The notes under the pieces are model-generated. The model saw nothing but the letters and a program-made list of their open reading frames with translations, was not told the DNA's origin and ran no database searches. From Stenotrophomonas sepilia (GTDB taxonomy: Bacteria; Pseudomonadota; Gammaproteobacteria; Xanthomonadales; Xanthomonadaceae): DNA of 64,000 bases. This document shows positions 60,090-64,000 of the stretch, piece after piece. The stretch spans positions 1 to 64,000 of the forward strand of contig NZ_LXXZ01000063.1 in the NCBI RefSeq assembly GCF_003244875.1, written 5' to 3'. Position numbers and translations under genes: made by a program. Within the stretch, counting starts at the first letter, position 1. Each line of letters starts with the position of its first letter.

Positions 60090-61160
60090 ATGAGCGCTGT
60101 CGTCCGTCCATCCCTGTTCTCTCCGTACCGCTGGGTCTCGCCGTCGCTGTTCGATTTCTGGGCGGGCCAGCTCAATCCCCTGTGGACCCTGCGTGAGCCG
60201 GTGGCCCGCCTGGTCCGGCGCGAGCCGGCCGGCGAGGGCGCGGCGACCCTGGTCCTGCGCACCAACCGGCACTGGGCCGGCATGCGCGCGGGCCAGCACG
60301 TCACCCTGGGCGTGGAGATTGAAGGACGCCTGTGGCAGCGCAGCTACAGCCCCACTGCGCTGGGACCGCGCGAACTGGCGATCACCGTCAAGGCGGTCGA
60401 GGGCGGCCGGGTCAGCCAGCATCTGGTCAACCATGCGCAGCCGGGCGAGCTGTTCCGCCTGGAGGCTGCGTTCGGAGAATTCCAGCTGCCGGCCGCGGCT
60501 CCGGTATTGCTGCTGGCGGCCGGTAGTGGCATCACGCCGATGCGCAGCCTGCTGCGCGAAGCCTGCCAGCGCCCGCTGGCCGCGCCGGTGGACCTGTTCT
60601 ACTGGGAGCGCAGTGCCGCCCAGCTGCAGTTCCGCGATGAGCTGCAGGCACTGGCCGCGCGCCAGCCGAACCTGCGTGTGCACCTGCTGACCACCCGCGA
60701 AGGTGATGTGCCTGCCGCACGCATCGATACCCACGATCTGCAGGTGGCCGGCGATGACACCCCGTTGGCGCAGCGCCACGTACTGGCCTGTGGCCCGGAT
60801 GGATTCGTTGCCGCTGCGCGCGAACGCCTGGCGCACCAGGTTGCGGGTTTCCAGGCGGAAGCATTCACTCCGCCGGCGCCGTTGCGTGACGCCAGCAGCG
60901 AAGGCGAAGTGTCGCTGACCCTTGCCCGCAGTGGCCGCCAGCTGAGCGTGCCGCGCGGCCGCTCGTTGCTGGAAAGCCTCGAAGCCCATGGCATCAAGCC
61001 CAAGCATGGCTGCCGCATGGGCATCTGCAACACCTGCAGCTGTGACCGCGTCAGTGGCGCCACCCGCCACCTGCGCACCGGCGACCTGCAGTCCGAATCG
61101 GCACAACCGGTACGGATCTGCGTGAGCGCACCGACCACCGACCTGACCCTGGATCTCTGA
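60090..61160 (+). CDS. desC: Ferredoxin reductase-like electron donor for the desaturase
   Basis: A 356-residue iron-sulfur flavoprotein with FAD-binding domain (RSYSPTALG), NAD-binding domain (LLLAAGSGITPMRSLL) and a C-terminal plant-type [2Fe-2S] domain: the cysteines are in KHGCRMGICNTCSCD plus a later one in PVRICVSAP. It passes electrons from NAD(P)H to the desaturase encoded 11 bp downstream. The ATG at 60090 lies only 7 bp after TATAGT (60078-60083), so earlier in-frame ATGs at 60051 or 60063 should be considered. Confidence 0.87.
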   Translation: MSAVVRPSLFSPYRWVSPSLFDFWAGQLNPLWTLREPVARLVRREPAGEGAATLVLRTNRHWAGMRAGQHVTLGVEIEGRLWQRSYSPTALGPRELAITVKAVEGGRVSQHLVNHAQPGELFRLEAAFGEFQLPAAAPVLLLAAGSGITPMRSLLREACQRPLAAPVDLFYWERSAAQLQFRDELQALAARQPNLRVHLLTTREGDVPAARIDTHDLQVAGDDTPLAQRHVLACGPDGFVAAARERLAHQVAGFQAEAFTPPAPLRDASSEGEVSLTLARSGRQLSVPRGRSLLESLEAHGIKPKHGCRMGICNTCSCDRVSGATRHLRTGDLQSESAQPVRICVSAPTTDLTLDL

Positions 61161-61171
61161 GGACGCCTGCC

Positions 61172-62320
61172 ATGACCCGCGCCACCGACCGTGCCCTGAG
61201 TACTGCCGAGATGCATGCCTTCGGTGAGGAACTCGACGCGATCCGCGACCGTGTGATCGGCAGCCTCGGCGCGTCCGATACCCGCTACATCCGCCGCGTG
61301 GCCGCCGCCGTGCGCTGGTTCGGCGTGGGTGGCCGTGGCCTGCTGTTCCTGGCGGCATTTTCGCCGCTGTTCTGGATGCCGCTGCTGTGGCCGGCCGCGA
61401 TCACCGGCACGCTGCTGCTGGCGCTGTCGAAGATCCTGGAGAACATGGAGCTGGGCCACAACGTGATGCACGGCCAGTTCGACTGGACCGGTGATCCCAA
61501 GCTCAATGGCAACACCTACGAGTGGGACATCGTTGCCACCGCCGACAACTGGCGCAAGACCCACAATTTCCGCCACCACACCTACACCAACGTGCGAGGC
61601 ATGGACGATGACATCGGCTATGGCCTGCTGCGGATCTTCCCGGAACAGCGCTGGAAGCCGTTCTACCTGCTGCAGCCGATCATCGCGCCGATCTTCGCAC
61701 TGCTGTTCCAGTGGGGCGTGGCCGCGCAGGACCTGCGCCTGGGCCGGTGGCTGAAGGGCCGCATCAGCGGCCGTGCGATGTGGATGCAGACCCGCCCGGT
61801 GGCGCGGAAAATGGCCCGCCAGGTGCTGAAGGACTACGTGTTCTTCCCGCTGCTGGCGGGTCCGTTCTTCCTCACCGTGATGCTGGGCAACCTGGTTGCC
61901 AACGGCCTGCGCAACATCTGGACCTACGTGATCATCTTCTGCGGGCACTTCACCGCCGAATCGGAAACCTTCCCCAAGGAGTGCCTGCGCAATGAGTCGC
62001 GCGGCCACTGGTACCTGCGCCAGCTGCGCGGTTCGTCCAACATCAGCGGCGGCTTCCTGATCAACGTGCTGTCGGGCAACCTCAGCCACCAGATCGAGCA
62101 CCATTTCTACCCGGATCTGCCGGCCAACCGCTATGCGGCCATCGCCAAGGAAGTGAAGGACATCTGCCGCCGCTACGGCCAGCACTACAACAACGGCTCG
62201 CTGCCGCGCCAGTTCGGCCAGGTGGTCTGGCGCATCCTGCGCCACGCATTCCCGAGCAAGCCGCGCCGCCTGCCGATGCCGGACATCATGTCCGCACCGG
62301 CATCGGCCAACGCGGGCTGA
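61172..62320 (+). CDS. desB: Acyl-CoA/acyl-lipid delta-9 fatty acid desaturase
   Basis: A 382-residue membrane di-iron desaturase. The three histidine boxes are intact: GHNVMH (96-100), HNFRHH (131-136) and HQIEHH (306-311). Two pairs of membrane helices lie at about 52-90 and 165-245. It introduces double bases into saturated acyl chains aerobically, with the preceding reductase as donor. Its stop codon is part of a hairpin shared with the convergent TPR gene. Confidence 0.92.
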   Translation: MTRATDRALSTAEMHAFGEELDAIRDRVIGSLGASDTRYIRRVAAAVRWFGVGGRGLLFLAAFSPLFWMPLLWPAAITGTLLLALSKILENMELGHNVMHGQFDWTGDPKLNGNTYEWDIVATADNWRKTHNFRHHTYTNVRGMDDDIGYGLLRIFPEQRWKPFYLLQPIIAPIFALLFQWGVAAQDLRLGRWLKGRISGRAMWMQTRPVARKMARQVLKDYVFFPLLAGPFFLTVMLGNLVANGLRNIWTYVIIFCGHFTAESETFPKECLRNESRGHWYLRQLRGSSNISGGFLINVLSGNLSHQIEHHFYPDLPANRYAAIAKEVKDICRRYGQHYNNGSLPRQFGQVVWRILRHAFPSKPRRLPMPDIMSAPASANAG

Positions 62321-62334
62321 TCGACTCAGCCCGC
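62312..62334. terminator. Bidirectional hairpin containing both stop codons
   Basis: GCGGGCTGA-TCGAC-TCAGCCCGC: a perfect 9-bp stem with a 5-base loop. The TGA in the left arm ends desB and the TCA in the right arm is the complement of the TGA ending the convergent TPR gene, only five bases away. Confidence 0.65.
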
Positions 62335-62661
62335 CTTCGCCAGGGCGGCCTGCTCGCGGTCCAGGCGTCGCAGGAACACCTGCATTTCCTTGCGCGCCTG
62401 CTGGTCGCCCTTGCTGCCGGCCACGCTCAAGCCGCGCTGCCATGCCTCACGGGCCGCCTGTGGCTGGCCACTGGCCAGCCAGGCTTTGCCCAGCAGCTTC
62501 CAGGCTGCCGAGTAATGCGGATCAAGCACCACGCAGCGGCCCAGGTGGGTTGCCGCGCGTACCGGGTTGCCGGCATCCAGCCAGCCCTTGCCCAGGCCGA
62601 AGCGCAGCAGCGCGCCGTCCTTGCCTGCGGCAAGCATGCATTCCAGAGCTTCGATGTTCAT
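62326..62661 (-). CDS. Small TPR-like protein
   Basis: A 111-residue soluble protein with two to three tetratricopeptide-like helical pairs: GALLRFGLGKGWLDAGNPVR, then HYSAAWKLLGKAWLASGQPQ and AREAWQRGLSVA. It starts at the ATG at 62661 overlapping the flavin reductase stop (ATGA), so it is the last of a three-gene coupled operon with sodA. It probably mediates protein contacts; partner unknown. Confidence 0.8.
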   Translation of the reverse strand: MNIEALECMLAAGKDGALLRFGLGKGWLDAGNPVRAATHLGRCVVLDPHYSAAWKLLGKAWLASGQPQAAREAWQRGLSVAGSKGDQQARKEMQVFLRRLDREQAALAKAG

Positions 62662-63236
62662 CCGCGCACCTCCACCAGCAGTTCGGCCGGGCCGGGCTGG
62701 AAGCGGCCGCGATGGAACAGCAGCGGCGCGCCGCCATTCTCCTGCACTTCGATGATGCGGCCGGCCAGCAGCAGGTGATCGCCTACCGGCCACTGCGCGT
62801 GGCGGGTACAGGTGAGATGGGCGACCGCACCGGCGATGCGCGGTGGGGCGTCCTCGTCGTCATCCAGCAATGCCAGGCCGTCGAAGCGGTTGCGCACCTG
62901 CGGATCGGCAAAGCGCCGGGCCAGTGCCTCCTGGTCGGCCGCCAGCACGCTGAGCGCAAAGCGTGTGGCACGCTGGAAGGTGGACAGGCTCTGAGCGTGC
63001 AACGCCAGGTTCCACAGCACCAAAGGGGGCTGCAGTGAGACCGGTACGAACGAGTTGATGGTCAGGCCGACCGGCTTGCCCTGTGCATCGCGCGCGCAGA
63101 CGATGACCACGCCGGTCGGGAAATGGCCGAGCAGCCGCCGCAGGGCACGCGGCGGCATCTCGACCGATGGCACCGGGGCCGGGGCGGGGAACACCCCCGC
63201 CCACGGCCCGGCGTAGGGCAGTGTCTCGCCGCTCAT
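62658..63236 (-). CDS. Flavin reductase-like FMN-binding protein
   Basis: A 192-residue flavin reductase (split-barrel) protein: [19 protein letters not shown] and [19 protein letters not shown] are the family's opening blocks, and [15 protein letters not shown] the closing one. Such enzymes supply reduced flavin to oxygenases or reduce flavins directly. It is translationally coupled on both sides: start overlaps the sodA stop, stop overlaps the TPR start. Its role beside a superoxide dismutase is unclear, since free reduced flavin itself makes superoxide. Confidence 0.88.
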   Translation of the reverse strand: MSGETLPYAGPWAGVFPAPAPVPSVEMPPRALRRLLGHFPTGVVIVCARDAQGKPVGLTINSFVPVSLQPPLVLWNLALHAQSLSTFQRATRFALSVLAADQEALARRFADPQVRNRFDGLALLDDDEDAPPRIAGAVAHLTCTRHAQWPVGDHLLLAGRIIEVQENGGAPLLFHRGRFQPGPAELLVEVRG

Positions 63237-63862
63237 GAGGCCCGGGCCTGGCGGTAGCGCCGGCCGACCTCGGCCCAGTTGATGATGTTGAAGAACGCGC
63301 CAATGTAGTCCGGGCGACGGTTCTGGTAGTGCAGGTAGTAGGCGTGTTCCCAGACATCCAGTGCCAGGATCGGGGTGTTGCCGGACAGGCCGACGGCTGC
63401 ACCCATCAGCGGGCTGTCCTGGTTGGCGCTGCTTTCCACCTGCAGGCGGCCATCGCGATCGCTGGTCAGCCAGGCCCAGCCACTGCCGAAGCGGGTCTGC
63501 GCGGCCTTGCTGAAGGCATCCTTGAACGCATCGAAGCCGCCAAGGTCACGGTCGATGGCGGCGGCCAGTTCATCATCGGGTGCACCACCGCTGGGGCTGA
63601 GCACGGTCCAGAACAGGCTGTGGTTGGCGTGGCCACCGCCGTTGTTGCGCACCGCGCCACGCTGCGCCTCGGGCACGGCATCGAGGTTGGCGATCAGCGC
63701 CTCGACCGGTTGCTCGGCGATGCCGGCCTGCTCGATGGCGGCATTGAGGTTGTTGACGTAGGTCTGGTGGTGCTTGCTGTGGTGGATCTCCATCGTGCGC
63801 GCATCGAAGTGCGGCTCGAGGGCGTCGTAGGCGTAGGGGAGCGGGGGAAGCGAGTACGACAT
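63233..63862 (-). CDS. sodA: Manganese-type superoxide dismutase
   Basis: A 209-residue Fe/Mn-superfamily dismutase. Metal ligands are H27, H81, D169 and H173 ([28 protein letters not shown]). The outer-sphere pattern, Gly in GGGHANH and Gln Q148 in ANQDSPLMG, is that of Mn enzymes such as E. coli SodA rather than FeSOD. Ribosome site GGAG precedes the ATG. The upstream promoter (63912-63942) has a 19-bp spacer with a dyad, typical of SoxR/MerR control. Followed by a coupled flavin reductase. Confidence 0.93.
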   Translation of the reverse strand: MSYSLPPLPYAYDALEPHFDARTMEIHHSKHHQTYVNNLNAAIEQAGIAEQPVEALIANLDAVPEAQRGAVRNNGGGHANHSLFWTVLSPSGGAPDDELAAAIDRDLGGFDAFKDAFSKAAQTRFGSGWAWLTSDRDGRLQVESSANQDSPLMGAAVGLSGNTPILALDVWEHAYYLHYQNRRPDYIGAFFNIINWAEVGRRYRQARAS

Positions 63863-63911
63863 CGAAGCAATCTCCGTGGGGAAGGCCAGAGGGGCTGGCC
63901 GTGGGGAGATC

Positions 63912-63942
63912 GTTATCGCACCTCAACATTGGTTGAGGTCAA
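63912..63942 (-). promoter_or_regulatory. SoxR/MerR-type promoter of sodA
   Basis: Minus strand: TTGACC (63942-63937), a 19-bp spacer and GATAAC (63917-63912). The spacer region is overlapped by a perfect 20-bp dyad with 8-bp arms, ACCTCAACATTGGTTGAGGT on the plus strand (63920-63939). The arm CCTCAA is that of SoxR boxes (CCTCAAGTTAACTTGAGG). Confidence 0.7.
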
Positions 63943-63970
63943 GGGAAGAAGCGATGGACATCGAGGCATG

Positions 63971-63995
63971 GTAGTGCCGGCCGCTGGCCGGCAAC
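63971..63995 (+). repeat. GTAG-type palindromic repeat
   Basis: A complete 25-bp unit identical to those at 41188 and 52372, upstream of sodA near the window edge. Confidence 0.8.
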
Positions 63996-64000
63996 CCGAC

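Overview
The window is high-GC gammaproteobacterial chromosome and most probably comes from the Stenotrophomonas maltophilia group (Xanthomonadaceae). The main reasons are the dispersed short palindromes of the GTAG type (GTAGtgCCGGCCgctGGCCGGCaac), several TonB-dependent receptors, a Tad locus with a DUF3613 gene, and a desT-desC-desB type desaturase cluster. No rRNA, tRNA, CRISPR array, phage or transposase gene was found. Several families of intergenic inverted repeats are scattered through the window, often exactly at stop codons.

Layout. 1-4242: a two-component system (membrane-bound propeller sensor kinase plus LuxR-type regulator) and a small membrane protein. 4293-10686: a tightly coupled six-gene run (AraC regulator, isochorismatase-like hydrolase, DoxX protein, amidohydrolase, outer-membrane porin, MFS exporter). 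10698-11040: a cluster of GTAG repeats. 11078-13256: an alpha/beta hydrolase and two small exported proteins. 13356-25144 (minus strand): a complete tad/flp pilus locus, flp-tadV-tadE-rcpC-rcpA-tadZ-tadA-tadB-tadC-tadD-DUF3613-tadG. 25808-33579: an AraC regulator, a 1875-residue trimeric autotransporter adhesin with a 45-residue tandem superrepeat, and a BamE-OmpA fusion lipoprotein.

33701-45616: mixed housekeeping and transport genes. These are a methyltransferase with a divergent MerR regulator, MgtC, a ClC channel, a FecA-like receptor with a Fur-box-like site, an M14 peptidase, a LysR regulator with a divergent MdtJI-like SMR pair, a VOC protein and a BetT-like transporter. 45723-49560: a TonB receptor and a quinone oxidoreductase. 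49992-54257: nrdA-nrdB-flavodoxin-thioredoxin, a ribonucleotide reductase with its candidate electron donors. 54375-59063: mntH, mntR, and a TonB receptor overlapping a thioredoxin-like gene. 59341-62320: desT-desC-desB. 62326-63862: sodA, a flavin reductase and a TPR protein, mutually overlapping.

The most interesting signal is a manganese module. mntH and the TonB receptor operon (receptor plus thioredoxin-like protein) each carry an upstream site of the form GAATATAGC-N4-GCTATA, which matches the MntR operator type, and mntR lies between them. This suggests MntR-controlled manganese import across both membranes, with a CxxC-bearing receptor plug and a co-encoded thiol oxidoreductase. A Mn-type superoxide dismutase lies in the same 10 kb under a different, SoxR/MerR-type promoter. 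All functions are inferred from sequence motifs and remembered family features; no search was run.
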